From Variovorax sp. J2L1-78 (GTDB taxonomy: Bacteria; Pseudomonadota; Gammaproteobacteria; Burkholderiales; Burkholderiaceae_C), in assembly GCF_030317205.1 (NCBI RefSeq), contig NZ_JASZYB010000003.1, positions 62,001 to 126,000 on the forward strand: DNA of 64,000 nucleotides. Direction: 5' to 3'. Shown piece after piece: positions 1 to 8,643 of this stretch. Position 1 is the stretch's first letter. Every line of letters starts with the position of its first letter. A model generated the notes under the pieces. The model saw nothing but the letters and a program-made list of their open reading frames with translations, was not told the origin of the DNA and ran no database searches. A program made the position numbers and the translations under genes.

Positions 1-1
1 C

Positions 2-394
2 GCCTCGCGCGGGCTCGCCGCGATCATCGCCGGCGCCGGCGGCGCGGCCCACCTGCCGGGCATGCTGGCCGCCAAGACCACGGTGCCGGTGCTGGGCGTG
101 CCGGTGGCGAGCCGCCATCTCCAGGGCGTCGATTCGCTCTACAGCATCGTGCAGATGCCCAAGGGCGTACCGGTCGCCACCTTCGCCATCGGCAACGCGG
201 GTGCGGCCAACGCGGCGCTGTTCGCCGTGGCCATGATGGCGGTCGGCAATCCGCGGCTGCGCACGCAGCTCGACACCTTCCGCGCGGCGCAGACCGCCGC
301 GGCCCAGGCCATGACGCTGCCACCGCCCGAGGCCGGCGCGCCCGCCGCGGCGCCGGTGTCGCCCTTCTCGCCGCAAGGCGGGGGCGCGCTGTGA
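2..394 (+). CDS. purE: N5-carboxyaminoimidazole ribonucleotide mutase PurE, C-terminal part (5' end outside window)
   Basis: This is the last 130 codons of PurE, which converts N5-CAIR to CAIR in cytosolic purine synthesis. The frame is open from base 2. It carries the PurE segments HLPGMLAAKTTVPVLGVPV, GVDSLYSIVQMPKGVPVAT and AIGNAGAANAALFA, typical of the bacterial class I mutase. After the conserved core there is an Ala/Pro-rich tail of about 25 residues. The stop codon overlaps the purK start (GTGA), so the two are translationally coupled. The N-terminus, with the nucleotide-binding SxSD motif, is outside the window. Confidence 0.95.
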   Translation, partial: ASRGLAAIIAGAGGAAHLPGMLAAKTTVPVLGVPVASRHLQGVDSLYSIVQMPKGVPVATFAIGNAGAANAALFAVAMMAVGNPRLRTQLDTFRAAQTAAAQAMTLPPPEAGAPAAAPVSPFSPQGGGAL

Positions 395-1572
395 GTGCGC
401 CGACGCCCCATGTGCTGCCCGGCGCCACGCTGGGCGTGATCGGCGGCGGGCAGCTGGGCCGCATGTTCGTGCACGCGGCCCAGCGCATGGGCTACTTCAC
501 CGCGGTGCTCGACCCCGACGCCGAAAGTCCGGCGGGCCGCGTGAGCCACCACCACATCCACACCGATTACACCGACGTCGACGGCCTGGCGCGCCTGGCC
601 GGTCTGGCCGAGGCGATCACGACCGAATTCGAGAACGTGCCGGCGCCATCGCTGGAGAACCTCGCCGTGGCGCGCCCGGTCGCACCGGCCGCCGCGTCGG
701 TGGCGATCGCGCAGGACCGCATCCGGGAGAAGGCGCATTTCGTCCGCTGTGGCGTGGCCTGCGCGCCCTATGCCGTGATCGAGACGGCCGAGCAGCTCGC
801 GGCAGTGGCCGACGACCTGCTCCCGGGCATCCTGAAGACCGCACGGCTCGGCTACGACGGCAAGGGCCAGCAACGCGTCGCCACCCCGGCAGAGCTCGCA
901 GCGGCATGGGAGGCCACCGGCGGCGTGCCCTGCGTGCTGGAGAAGCGGCTCGCGCTCGACTACGAATGCTCGGTCATCGTGGCGCGCGGACAGGACGGCC
1001 AGATGGTCCACTTCCCGCCGCAGCGCAACCTGCACCGCGACGGCATCCTGGCCGTCACGGAGGTCTACCCGGGCAACATCCCGGTGGGCCAGGCGGCGCG
1101 CGCCATCGAATCCACCCGCGCCATCGCCGACGGCCTGGGCTACGTGGGCGTGCTGTGCGTCGAATACTTCGTGCTGGCCGACGGCACGATGGTGGTCAAC
1201 GAGATGGCGCCGCGCCCGCACAACAGCGGCCACTGGTCGATGGACGCCTGCGACCTGTCGCAGTTCGACCTGCAGGTGCGCACCGTCGCCGGCCTGCCCC
1301 TGTCGACGCCGCGCCAGCACAGCCCGGCCGTCATGCTCAACCTGCTGGGCGACCTGTGGTTCGTCGATGCGAGCGACACGACGGTCGAGCCGCCGTGGGC
1401 CGACGTGCTGGCGCTGCCGGGCGTGCACCTGCATCTCTACGGCAAGACCGACGCGCGGCGTGGCCGCAAGATGGGCCACCTGAACATCACGGGGCCGGAC
1501 ATCGACACCGTGCGCAGCACGGCCGACTTCGCGGCGGCGGTGCTGGGGTTGCCGATCCCCTTGTCCGAATGA
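391..1572 (+). CDS. purK: N5-carboxyaminoimidazole ribonucleotide synthase PurK
   Basis: ATP-grasp ligase of 393 residues that makes N5-CAIR from AIR, ATP and bicarbonate, feeding the PurE just upstream. The N-terminal nucleotide-fold motif GGGQLGRM is at residues 18-25. The ATP-grasp loop ARLGYDGKGQ is near 151-160, and the carboxylate-rich VVNEMAPRPHNSGHW segment is near 270. Length is normal for the family. The chosen start is the GTG overlapping the purE stop. The 3' end overlaps the next gene (ATGA), so purE-purK-sua5 look like one transcript. Confidence 0.95.
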   Translation: MSAPTPHVLPGATLGVIGGGQLGRMFVHAAQRMGYFTAVLDPDAESPAGRVSHHHIHTDYTDVDGLARLAGLAEAITTEFENVPAPSLENLAVARPVAPAAASVAIAQDRIREKAHFVRCGVACAPYAVIETAEQLAAVADDLLPGILKTARLGYDGKGQQRVATPAELAAAWEATGGVPCVLEKRLALDYECSVIVARGQDGQMVHFPPQRNLHRDGILAVTEVYPGNIPVGQAARAIESTRAIADGLGYVGVLCVEYFVLADGTMVVNEMAPRPHNSGHWSMDACDLSQFDLQVRTVAGLPLSTPRQHSPAVMLNLLGDLWFVDASDTTVEPPWADVLALPGVHLHLYGKTDARRGRKMGHLNITGPDIDTVRSTADFAAAVLGLPIPLSE

Positions 1573-2570
1573 TTGTCGACGGCCAATCGTCCGAGGCCAT
1601 CGCCGCCGCCGCCGACCGGCTGCGCGCGGGCGATCTGGTGGTCTTCCCGACCGAGACCGTCTATGGCCTGGGCGCCGACGCGGGCAGCGATGCGGCGGTG
1701 GCCGGCATCTTCCGGGCGAAGGGCCGGCCGTCGGACCATCCGCTGATCGTCCATGTCGCGGCCGGCGCCAAGGGCACCCAGGCGCTGTCGCATTTCGCGC
1801 AGCCGCTGCCGCCCTTCGCCGAGAAACTGGTGCGCGCCTTCTGGCCCGGCCCGCTGACGCTGATCGTCACGCGCCAGCCGGGCGTCGGCGCCGCCGCCGC
1901 TGGTGGGCAGGACACCATCGGCTTGCGCTGCCCCGCGCACGCCGTGGCGCAGGCGCTGCTCGAGGCCTGCGCCGAACGCGGCGTGCTCGGCCTGGCCGGC
2001 CCCAGCGCCAACCGCTTCGGCCGCGTCAGCCCGACCACCGCACAGCACGTGCAGGACGAGTTCGGCGACGAGCTGCTCATCGTCGACGGCGGCGCGTGCG
2101 CGGTGGGCATCGAATCCACCATCGTCGACTGCAGCCGTGGCGCGCCGGTGCTGCTGCGGCCAGGTGCCATCACCCGCGACCAGGTCGAGGCGGCCTGCGG
2201 CGAGCCGTTGCGCGACAAGGCCGACCTCGCCGCGCCCGACCCGCGGGCGTCGGGCACGCTCGAGGCGCACTACGCGCCCGACGCCAAGGTCAGGCTGATG
2301 GACGCCAAGGCGCTGCAGTCGGCGCTCGACGTGCTCGGCGCGCAAGCGGCGCACATCGCGGTGTGGGCGCGTTCGCCGCTCAAGAGCCGCTCGCAGCGCG
2401 TGCTGCAGCGGCGCATGCCCGACGATGCGGCGACCGCGGCGCAGCAACTGTTCGCCGTGCTGCGCGGCTTCGACGCCGAGGGCGCGAAGCTGATCTGGAT
2501 CGAAACGCCGCCGGACACGCCCGAATGGGAGGGCGTGCGCGACCGCCTGCAGCGCGCCGCCGCGGCCTGA
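1569..2570 (+). CDS. L-threonylcarbamoyladenylate synthase, Sua5/YrdC family (long Sua5 type)
   Basis: Predicted to make threonylcarbamoyl-AMP from threonine, bicarbonate and ATP for t6A37 modification of tRNAs. The protein has 333 residues. The YrdC-like domain starts at once (FPTETVYGLGAD at 26-37, then GLAGPSANRFGRVSPT and STIVDC). After ASGTLEAHYAPDA comes a C-terminal Sua5 domain of about 110 residues that short YrdC/TsaC proteins lack. The ATG at 1569 overlaps the purK stop. The tsaB partner of the same pathway lies 4 kb downstream. The frame is open far upstream of this ATG, but that part is a shadow of purK. Confidence 0.92.
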   Translation: MIVDGQSSEAIAAAADRLRAGDLVVFPTETVYGLGADAGSDAAVAGIFRAKGRPSDHPLIVHVAAGAKGTQALSHFAQPLPPFAEKLVRAFWPGPLTLIVTRQPGVGAAAAGGQDTIGLRCPAHAVAQALLEACAERGVLGLAGPSANRFGRVSPTTAQHVQDEFGDELLIVDGGACAVGIESTIVDCSRGAPVLLRPGAITRDQVEAACGEPLRDKADLAAPDPRASGTLEAHYAPDAKVRLMDAKALQSALDVLGAQAAHIAVWARSPLKSRSQRVLQRRMPDDAATAAQQLFAVLRGFDAEGAKLIWIETPPDTPEWEGVRDRLQRAAAA

Positions 2571-2674
2571 CGGGTCGCGATCGGCCGCCGCCGGGTCGTT
2601 CGCCGCAGAATACTTTCGTTGACGTTCGTGAAATTGTTGCACTCCGATGGCCGGGCCCGCTGGCAACATCTGCG

Positions 2675-2691
2675 GTTACAAAAAAAGTAAC
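2675..2691. promoter_or_regulatory. Inverted repeat around a run of seven A, upstream of the small gene at 2707
   Basis: GTTAC, seven A, GTAAC form a symmetric element ending two bases before the ribosome-binding site CAGGGAG. It could be an operator or a 5' leader element; the sequence alone does not decide. Confidence 0.3.
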
Positions 2692-2706
2692 TTCAGGGAG
2701 AAGCCG

Positions 2707-3021
2707 ATGATCACGACGCTCAGCGATGCTGCGCTGATCGACAGTGCCGTGGCCGCCATAGGCGATCTGCTGGCACGCATCGAAGACGATGCCAGCGGTC
2801 GTCAAAGCACCGAACGACCCGACGAGAACCGCGCGATCCAGCGCTGCCTCACCTCCGCCGTCGCCCTGCTCGACGTGAGCCGCACGCTGGTTCTCAAGCC
2901 CGTCTCGCCCACCCCGCTGGAAACGGTGCGCCACTGGGACGCGCTGGTGCAGCAGACCAAGACCGCCGGGCGCGCCGCCTACGAAGCGGCGCTGATGCTG
3001 GCCGAGGGCCATCCCACGTGA
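2707..3021 (+). CDS. Hypothetical protein, 104 residues
   Basis: I do not recognise the family. The ATG at 2707 has a good Shine-Dalgarno (AGGGAG, 2694-2699). The protein (starting MITTLSDAALIDSAVAAIGD) is soluble and probably mostly helical. It has no signal peptide, membrane segment or cysteine cluster. An in-frame ATG at 2647 exists but lacks a ribosome-binding site. It sits alone between the purEK-sua5 operon and the convergent dacB. Confidence 0.7.
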   Translation: MITTLSDAALIDSAVAAIGDLLARIEDDASGRQSTERPDENRAIQRCLTSAVALLDVSRTLVLKPVSPTPLETVRHWDALVQQTKTAGRAAYEAALMLAEGHPT

Positions 3022-3040
3022 AGCGCGGCCCGCCGAGTCC

Positions 3041-4474
3041 TCAATCCTGGGTCGCCCAGTCCACCAGCGCGTCGAAGGCCGGCCGGGCGGCCGCGGCGTT
3101 GGCGTGGTTGGCGATCGCCACCACCACGTAGCGCCGCCCGCTGGCGCCGTCGACGTAGCCGGCCACACCCGCCGCGTCGCGCAGCGTGCCGGTCTTCAGG
3201 TGCGCGGCGCCGCCCGAGCGCAGCGCGCGCCGCCGCAGCGTGCCGTCGACGCCGGACGCCGGCAAGGACGACATCAGCTCCGACATCACCGGCGAGCGCC
3301 AGGCCACCTGCAGCATCTTGGCCAGTTCCCCCGCCGTGATGCGCTCGTCGCGCGACAGCCCCGAGCCGTTGTCGAACACCGGCTGGCCCTCGCCGGTGCC
3401 GATGCGATTGTTCCACCACTGGCGCATCGTCGTGCGCGACGCGTCCAGCGAACCGCGCTTCTTCTGCTGCAGCCCGAGCGTGAGGAACAGCTGCTGGGCC
3501 ATCACGTTGTTGCTGTACTTGTTGATGTCGCGGATCACCTCGGCCAGCGGTGGCGAAACGATCTCGAAGGCCGGCTTCAGCTCGGCCGGCACGCGGCCGT
3601 CGCGCACCGTCCCCTTCAGGCGCCCGCCGACCTCGGCCCACATGCCACCGACGGCGCGTGCGGCGTAGCTGCGCGGGTCGGCATAGGCCAGCGCCCAGGT
3701 CTTCTCGCCGCAGGCCGTCGGGTAGCTGCCGGAAAAGCGCAGGCGCGCCGGGTCGGCCACGTCGGCGGCCAGCGTGCCGTGCCAGTCGCCGCAGTCGCCG
3801 GCCGACAGCGGCACCGTCGGCTGCATCGCCACGCCGGCGAGCGGCGGGTCGAAGCTCACCTGCGCGGTCGCCGCGCCGCGGTTGGGAACGAAGGTCATGA
3901 CGACCGACTTGAAGTTCACCAGCAACGCATCGGGCGAGGCGTTGTAGGGCCGCAGGCCCTCGCCGTCGAAGGCGTTCGGGTCGGCTTCGATCGCCTCGAA
4001 GGCGCTGCGGTCGAGCACGATGTCGCCCTCGATGGCCTGGATGCCCAGGCCCTGCACGCGGCGCAGCAGCAGCCAGAGCCGTTCGATGACCAGCTTCGGA
4101 TCGCCCTGGCCCTTGATGTAGAGGTTGCCCTGCAGCACGCCGTGGCGGATCGGCCCGTCGACGTAGACCGGTGTGGCCCAGGTGAAGGCCGGGCCCAGCA
4201 GGTCGAGGCCGGCGTAGGTCGTCACCAGCTTCATGATCGACGCCGGGTTCACCGGTACCTGGCTGCGCCAGGCCAGGCGCGGCGGCTGCACCGCATCGGC
4301 GTCGGCCACCAGCAGCGTGACCGCGTCGCGCGGCACCTTGGCGCGGGCCAGGGCGGCGTCGACCTCGGGGGGCAGCTGCTGGAACGGCTGTTGCGCGGCG
4401 GCGCTGGCGCCGACAAGAACGGCGAAGGCGGCGACCAGGGCGGCGCGGCGGGCCGGGAGGAAGGCGAGAGGCAT
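3041..4474 (-). CDS. dacB: D-alanyl-D-alanine carboxypeptidase/endopeptidase, peptidase family S13 (PBP4 type)
   Basis: Periplasmic penicillin-binding protein that trims or cleaves peptidoglycan cross-bridges. It has 477 residues from the ATG at 4474. A signal peptide of about 25 residues ends ASA-AAQ. All three active-site motifs are present: SIMK (79-82, nucleophile Ser79), SNN in DINKYSNNVMAQQ and KTG in HLKTGTLRDAAG. The large insertion between the first two motifs is typical of PBP4. An upstream in-frame start (4504) would disrupt the signal peptide. The gene is divergent from the EamA transporter. Confidence 0.93.
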   Translation of the reverse strand: MPLAFLPARRAALVAAFAVLVGASAAAQQPFQQLPPEVDAALARAKVPRDAVTLLVADADAVQPPRLAWRSQVPVNPASIMKLVTTYAGLDLLGPAFTWATPVYVDGPIRHGVLQGNLYIKGQGDPKLVIERLWLLLRRVQGLGIQAIEGDIVLDRSAFEAIEADPNAFDGEGLRPYNASPDALLVNFKSVVMTFVPNRGAATAQVSFDPPLAGVAMQPTVPLSAGDCGDWHGTLAADVADPARLRFSGSYPTACGEKTWALAYADPRSYAARAVGGMWAEVGGRLKGTVRDGRVPAELKPAFEIVSPPLAEVIRDINKYSNNVMAQQLFLTLGLQQKKRGSLDASRTTMRQWWNNRIGTGEGQPVFDNGSGLSRDERITAGELAKMLQVAWRSPVMSELMSSLPASGVDGTLRRRALRSGGAAHLKTGTLRDAAGVAGYVDGASGRRYVVVAIANHANAAAARPAFDALVDWATQD

Positions 4475-4542
4475 CGGGCCATTATCCGGACGGCATGGCC
4501 CCACGGCGGCGGCCGGTCACGCCCGGCCCGGATAATCCCGGG

Positions 4543-5553
4543 ATGCCTGCCGCCGTCCGCTTCTTCCCGCGCCTCTCCGCGCGCCAGCTGGGCATCGGTG
4601 CGGCCGTCGTCACCGTGTTGGTGTGGACGGCGTTCATCCTGATCGCCCGTGCCTCGGCGGCCCGCTCGCTCACGCCGTTCGACCTCGCCTTTGCGCGCAT
4701 CGTCGGCGCCAGCGTGGTGCTGGTGCCCTGGGGCGCGTGGCTGGTGGCGCGGGAGCGCTTGCGCCACCCGGGCCGGCCGGCCGGTTCGCTGCTCGGCCTC
4801 TCGCCGCTGGCGCTGCGCATCACGGTGCGCGCCGGCATCTTCGGCGGGTTGCTCTACGCCCTGCTGGCGTACTGCGGGTTCTTTTTCGCGCCCGCCTCGC
4901 ATGCGTCGGTGCTGCTGCCCGGCAGCCTGCCGCTCTGGACCACGCTGCTGGCCGCGGTCGTGCTGCACGACCGCATCACGCCCGCACGTGCGGTGGGGTT
5001 GGGATTGATCGTCGTCGGCGACCTGTTCGTCGGCGGCCGCAGCCTGCTGCACGCCTTCGAGGGCGGCGATGTCTGGAAAGGCGACCTGCTCTTCATGAGC
5101 GCGGCCTTCTGCTGGGCCTGCTACAGCGTGGTGGCGCGCCGCCACGGGCTCGATGCGGTGCGCGCCACCGTCGCGATCACCGTCTTCGCCTTCGTTACCT
5201 ACGTGCCGGTCTACACGCTGCTGGTGGCCGGCGGCTGGGTGGCCAGCCGGCTGGGCAGCGCGCCGGCCGGCGAGATCGTCTTCCAGATGGCCTTCCAGGG
5301 CATCGGGTCGGTGGTGGTCTCGGGCATCACCTTCACGCGGATGATCCAGTACTTCGGGCCGGTGCGCTCCACCATGATCACGGCGCTGGTGCCCAGCCTG
5401 TCGGCCCTGGGCGCGGTGCTGCTGCTCGACGAGCCGATGCACTGGACGCTGCTGGCCGGGCTGGTGCTGGTCACCGGCGGCATCCTGTTCGGCGTGCGCC
5501 GGGCCGTGGTGGCACCGGCCCCGACCCCCTTGCCGCGAGGCTGCGATGCCTGA
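4543..5553 (+). CDS. DMT-superfamily transporter, two EamA domains
   Basis: Inner-membrane protein of 336 residues with about ten hydrophobic segments in two homologous halves (first half near 15-150, second near 185-330). This is the EamA/RhaT architecture of metabolite and amino-acid exporters; the substrate cannot be read from the sequence. The ATG at 4543 is preferred, because the longer frame from 4495 would begin with charged residues overlapping the dacB promoter region. The last 8 bases overlap tsaB, which suggests co-transcription of eamA-tsaB-rimI-UDG-like. Confidence 0.88.
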   Translation: MPAAVRFFPRLSARQLGIGAAVVTVLVWTAFILIARASAARSLTPFDLAFARIVGASVVLVPWGAWLVARERLRHPGRPAGSLLGLSPLALRITVRAGIFGGLLYALLAYCGFFFAPASHASVLLPGSLPLWTTLLAAVVLHDRITPARAVGLGLIVVGDLFVGGRSLLHAFEGGDVWKGDLLFMSAAFCWACYSVVARRHGLDAVRATVAITVFAFVTYVPVYTLLVAGGWVASRLGSAPAGEIVFQMAFQGIGSVVVSGITFTRMIQYFGPVRSTMITALVPSLSALGAVLLLDEPMHWTLLAGLVLVTGGILFGVRRAVVAPAPTPLPRGCDA

Positions 5554-6244
5554 ACCGAAACTGCTCGCCTTCGACACCAGCACCGACGTGCTGTCGGTCG
5601 CCGTGCGCCATGGCGATCGCATCGTCGCCCACAGCGGCGCCGGCGGTGCGCAGGCGTCGAGCACGCTGATCCCGCTGATCCGCCGCCTGCTGGCCGAGGC
5701 CGGCGTCACGCTGGCCGAGCTCGACGCCATCGCCTTCGGTCGCGGCCCGGGCTCCTTCACCGGCCTGCGCACCGCCTGCGCGGTGGCGCAGGGCCTGGGC
5801 TTCGGCGCCGGCGTGCCGCTGTTGCCGATCGACACGCTACAGGCCGTCGCCGACGAGGCGCGCCACCGCTTCGGCGTCGTGCGCGTGGTGGCGCTGCTCG
5901 ACGCGCGCATGGACCAGGTCTATGCCGCGCACTACGCCTTCGACGGCGACAGCGCGGCCGTGCCCGCGCTGCTGGCGCCCGAGCAGGTCGACGTGCCCGA
6001 CGGCTGGGCGCTGGCCGGCAACGCCTTCGCGGCCTATGGTGAGCGCCTGCCCAGCGGCACCGCGCGACACGCCGTGCTGCCCACCGCCGAGGCGCTGCTG
6101 CGGCTGGCGCCGGCGCTGCTGGCGGCCGGCGGCAGCGTGGCGCCAGCCGATGCGTGGCCGCTGTACGTTCGCGATAAAGTCGCGCAGACCACCGAAGAAC
6201 GCGCGGCCCTCAAGGCTGCTGCGGCATCCGCTGCCACCCTCTGA
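5546..6244 (+). CDS. tsaB: tRNA t6A37 biosynthesis protein TsaB
   Basis: ASKHA-fold scaffold of the TsaBDE complex that transfers threonylcarbamoyl to A37 of tRNA, downstream of the Sua5 reaction. It has 232 residues. The N-terminal LAFDTSTDVLSVAV and the hallmark GRGPGSFTGLRTAC are clear. As in other TsaB proteins the C-terminal half is short and lacks the TsaD metal site. It overlaps the upstream transporter by 8 bases and is followed nine bases later by rimI, a common pairing. Confidence 0.95.
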   Translation: MPEPKLLAFDTSTDVLSVAVRHGDRIVAHSGAGGAQASSTLIPLIRRLLAEAGVTLAELDAIAFGRGPGSFTGLRTACAVAQGLGFGAGVPLLPIDTLQAVADEARHRFGVVRVVALLDARMDQVYAAHYAFDGDSAAVPALLAPEQVDVPDGWALAGNAFAAYGERLPSGTARHAVLPTAEALLRLAPALLAAGGSVAPADAWPLYVRDKVAQTTEERAALKAAAASAATL

Positions 6245-6253
6245 ACCCCTGAC

Positions 6254-6754
6254 ATGAGCGCCGTCCTGCAACCGCTGGAAGCCCGCCTCGACGCGATGAC
6301 CGTCGAGCGCCTGGACGCGGTCTGCGCGGTCGAGAACCAGGCCTACACCCATCCCTGGACGCATGCCAACTTCATCGATTCGCTGGCGGCCGGCTACCAC
6401 TGCCAGCTGCTGCTGGGGGGCGAGACGGTCATCGGCTACTTCGTCGCCATGAAGGGCGTGGACGAGGTGCACCTGCTCAACATCACCGTGGCGCCCGAGT
6501 TCCAGCGCCAGGGCTGGGCGCCGCTCATGCTCGAGGCGCTGGCCGGCTGGTCGCGCGGGCAGGGCGCGCAATGGCTGTGGCTCGAGGTGCGCACGGGCAA
6601 CGCCCGGGCATTGCAGATCTACGAGCGCAACGGCTTCCGCCGCGTCGGCGTGCGCAAGGGCTACTACCCGGCGCACGGCGGCCGCGAAGACGCCGTCGTG
6701 ATGAGCCTGAGGCTGCACGAACCGACCAGCGCCTGGGGCGGGTTGCTGCCATGA
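6254..6754 (+). CDS. rimI: Ribosomal protein S18-alanine N-acetyltransferase RimI
   Basis: GNAT acetyltransferase of 166 residues, expected to acetylate the N-terminal Ala of ribosomal protein S18. The sequence shows the substrate-side ENQAYTHPWT, the acetyl-CoA pyrophosphate loop APEFQRQGWA, and LWLEVRTGNARALQIYERNGF with the typical C-terminal Tyr/Asn. Linkage to tsaB supports the assignment over other GNATs. The residues after the GNAT core (HEPTSAWGGLLP) form a short tail. Confidence 0.93.
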   Translation: MSAVLQPLEARLDAMTVERLDAVCAVENQAYTHPWTHANFIDSLAAGYHCQLLLGGETVIGYFVAMKGVDEVHLLNITVAPEFQRQGWAPLMLEALAGWSRGQGAQWLWLEVRTGNARALQIYERNGFRRVGVRKGYYPAHGGREDAVVMSLRLHEPTSAWGGLLP

Positions 6755-6812
6755 GCGCCGCCCGGCCGCCCGAAGGCGCTCAGCACCGCAGCCCGCAGGG
6801 CGGAGGTTATCA

Positions 6813-7601
6813 ATGAGCGCCTCATCAATGAACCTCGACGCCCGCCAGCGCGCCATGCTCGACGAGATGGGCGTGAAGGTCTGGTGGCCGGTGGCGGCGG
6901 CGCCCGTCGACGTGGACGTCGCCGTCGCCCCGGTGGCCGAGCCTCCTGCGCCGCACCGTGTCGCGGCGGTCGAAGAAGCGCCGTACGAGGCACCGCGCGC
7001 TGCGCCGACACCCGTGCGCGCGCCGATCGCTGTGCCGGCACCCAGTGCGCCTGCTCCACCTGCTCCACCTGCCGCACGCGCCCACGGCGCCGCCGTGCTG
7101 GTGGCGCCGCCGCACCGCCTGTACGCGACCGAGGGGGCGGCCGAGGGCGGCTGGCTGGTGGTCGCCGACATGCCGCCCGAGGCCGACGGCCGCCACGGCG
7201 AGCCCCTGGCCGGCGACGCGGGTCGGCTGCTCGACAACATGCTGCGCGCCTTGCAATTGCACGCCGGCGACATGCCGGTGCATCTGATGCGCACCCACCG
7301 CGGCGTGGCCTCCGGCCGCGATGGCAGCCCGCAGCCCTTCGCCGACGCCTTCCTGCCGCAGGCCCAGGCGCTGGCGCCCCGCCTGATCTTCGCCATGGGG
7401 CCGCTCGCCGCGCAGACCCTGCTGCAGAGCGCGGAGCCGCTGGGCAAGCTGCGCGGCCGTGCCGCCCGCCTCGACGCACTGGGCGGCACGCCGGTCGTGG
7501 TGAGCTACCACCCGGCCTACCTGCTGCGCAATCCGGCCGATAAGGCCCGCGCGTGGGTCGACCTCTGCCTGGCGGCCGACGCGCTCGCGGCCGTCCGCTA
7601 G
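6813..7601 (+). CDS. Uracil-DNA glycosylase superfamily protein, atypical (no Fe-S cysteines)
   Basis: 262 residues. The C-terminal half has the family-4-like layout: GEPLAGDAGRLLDNML (129-144) matches the GRPFVGxAG region, FAMGPLAAQTLL follows, and HPAYLL (233-238) matches the HPAyLL catalytic/binding motif. Before it lies a long Ala/Pro-rich linker (about 27-92). The only cysteine is Cys252, so the four-Cys iron-sulfur site of family 4 enzymes is missing, as is the usual GPGxxED acid/water motif (ADMPPEADGR instead). Activity is therefore uncertain. The start has GGAGG at 6802-6806. It is the last gene of the tsaB-rimI series. Confidence 0.8.
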   Translation: MSASSMNLDARQRAMLDEMGVKVWWPVAAAPVDVDVAVAPVAEPPAPHRVAAVEEAPYEAPRAAPTPVRAPIAVPAPSAPAPPAPPAARAHGAAVLVAPPHRLYATEGAAEGGWLVVADMPPEADGRHGEPLAGDAGRLLDNMLRALQLHAGDMPVHLMRTHRGVASGRDGSPQPFADAFLPQAQALAPRLIFAMGPLAAQTLLQSAEPLGKLRGRAARLDALGGTPVVVSYHPAYLLRNPADKARAWVDLCLAADALAAVR

Positions 7602-7643
7602 CGCCCCGCGGTCGGCTCGCCGGCCCGCCACCTAAAATTCGGC

Positions 7644-8468
7644 ATGACTTTCATCGACCAGCTGCGCGCCGCCGAGCGGCAGAACCGCTCCCTCCTGTGC
7701 GTCGGCCTCGACCCGGAACCCACCCGGTTCCCGGCGCGCCTGAAGGGCGACGCCAACAAGATCTACGACTTCTGCGCACGCATCGTCGACGCCACGGCCG
7801 ACCTGGTGATCGCCTTCAAGCCGCAGATCGCCTACTTTGCGGCGCACCGCGCCGAGGGCCAGCTGGAGCGGCTGATGGAGCACATCCGCCGCGTTGCGCC
7901 GCAGGTGCCGATCATCCTGGACGCCAAGCGCGGCGACATCGGCTCGACCGCCGACCAGTACGCGATCGAAGCCTTCGAGCGCTATGGCGCGGACGCGGTC
8001 ACGCTGTCGCCCTTCATGGGCTTCGACTCGGTCGCGCCCTACCTCAAGTACCCCGAGAAGGGCGCTTTCCTGCTGTGCCGCACCAGCAATCCGGGCGGCG
8101 CCGACCTGCAGGGTCAGCGCCTGGCCAGCGTCGACGGCCAGCCTTTGTTGTATGAACATGTAGCCCGCCTCGCCCAGGGCCCGTGGAACCTGAACGGGCA
8201 ACTGGGGCTGGTCGTGGGCGCCACCTACCCGGCCGAAATCGAGCGCGTGCGGGCGCTCGCGCCGACCGTTCCGCTGCTGATCCCGGGCGTCGGCGCGCAG
8301 GGCGGCGATGCCGTCGCCACGGTGCGCGCCGGGTGGCGGACGGATGCGCCGATCGTCGTGAACTCCTCGCGCGCGATCTGCTACGCGTCCGACGGCGACG
8401 ACTTCGCGGACGCCGCGCGCCGCGAGGCGCTGCGCACCCGGGACGGTCTCGAAGCGGCCAAGCCCTGA
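7644..8468 (+). CDS. pyrF: Orotidine 5'-phosphate decarboxylase, type 2
   Basis: Cytosolic enzyme that decarboxylates OMP to UMP, the last step of de novo pyrimidine synthesis. The 274 residues fit the type 2 family. The catalytic motif LDAKRGDIGST lies at 92-102 with Lys95 and its flanking aspartates. LSPFMGFDSV and the phosphate-binding region LIPGVGAQGGD are also present. It is a single gene, 42 bases after the UDG-like gene, and no other pyrimidine gene is adjacent. Confidence 0.95.
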   Translation: MTFIDQLRAAERQNRSLLCVGLDPEPTRFPARLKGDANKIYDFCARIVDATADLVIAFKPQIAYFAAHRAEGQLERLMEHIRRVAPQVPIILDAKRGDIGSTADQYAIEAFERYGADAVTLSPFMGFDSVAPYLKYPEKGAFLLCRTSNPGGADLQGQRLASVDGQPLLYEHVARLAQGPWNLNGQLGLVVGATYPAEIERVRALAPTVPLLIPGVGAQGGDAVATVRAGWRTDAPIVVNSSRAICYASDGDDFADAARREALRTRDGLEAAKP

Positions 8469-8535
8469 CCGACATTTCGTGTCACTTCAAGCCCCTGGTT
8501 GTGTCCAGGAGACGGAAAAAGTCACGTTTATTAAC

Positions 8536-8559
8536 AGCGCTTGTCTGACAGACGGCGCT
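8536..8559. promoter_or_regulatory. Nested inverted repeat upstream of the DUF1800 gene
   Basis: AGCGC-TT-GTCTG-A-CAGAC-G-GCGCT forms a two-part dyad about 85 bases before the DUF1800 start. The one-base centre suits a DNA-binding dimer site better than an RNA hairpin. It is a candidate operator in the 175-base leader; no clear promoter boxes were seen. Confidence 0.3.
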
Positions 8560-8643
8560 TAGAGTCCTTGCAGCCCGGTGAACGCCGGGCATGGCGTTTG
8601 CCTTGAAAGGCATAGGGCGCATCGCGCCGAGGAGCGGGGACTC

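Noticed and set aside
139..1479. 446-codon reverse-strand frame over purE/purK
   Set aside because: Shadow of purK with no family resemblance and atypical composition.
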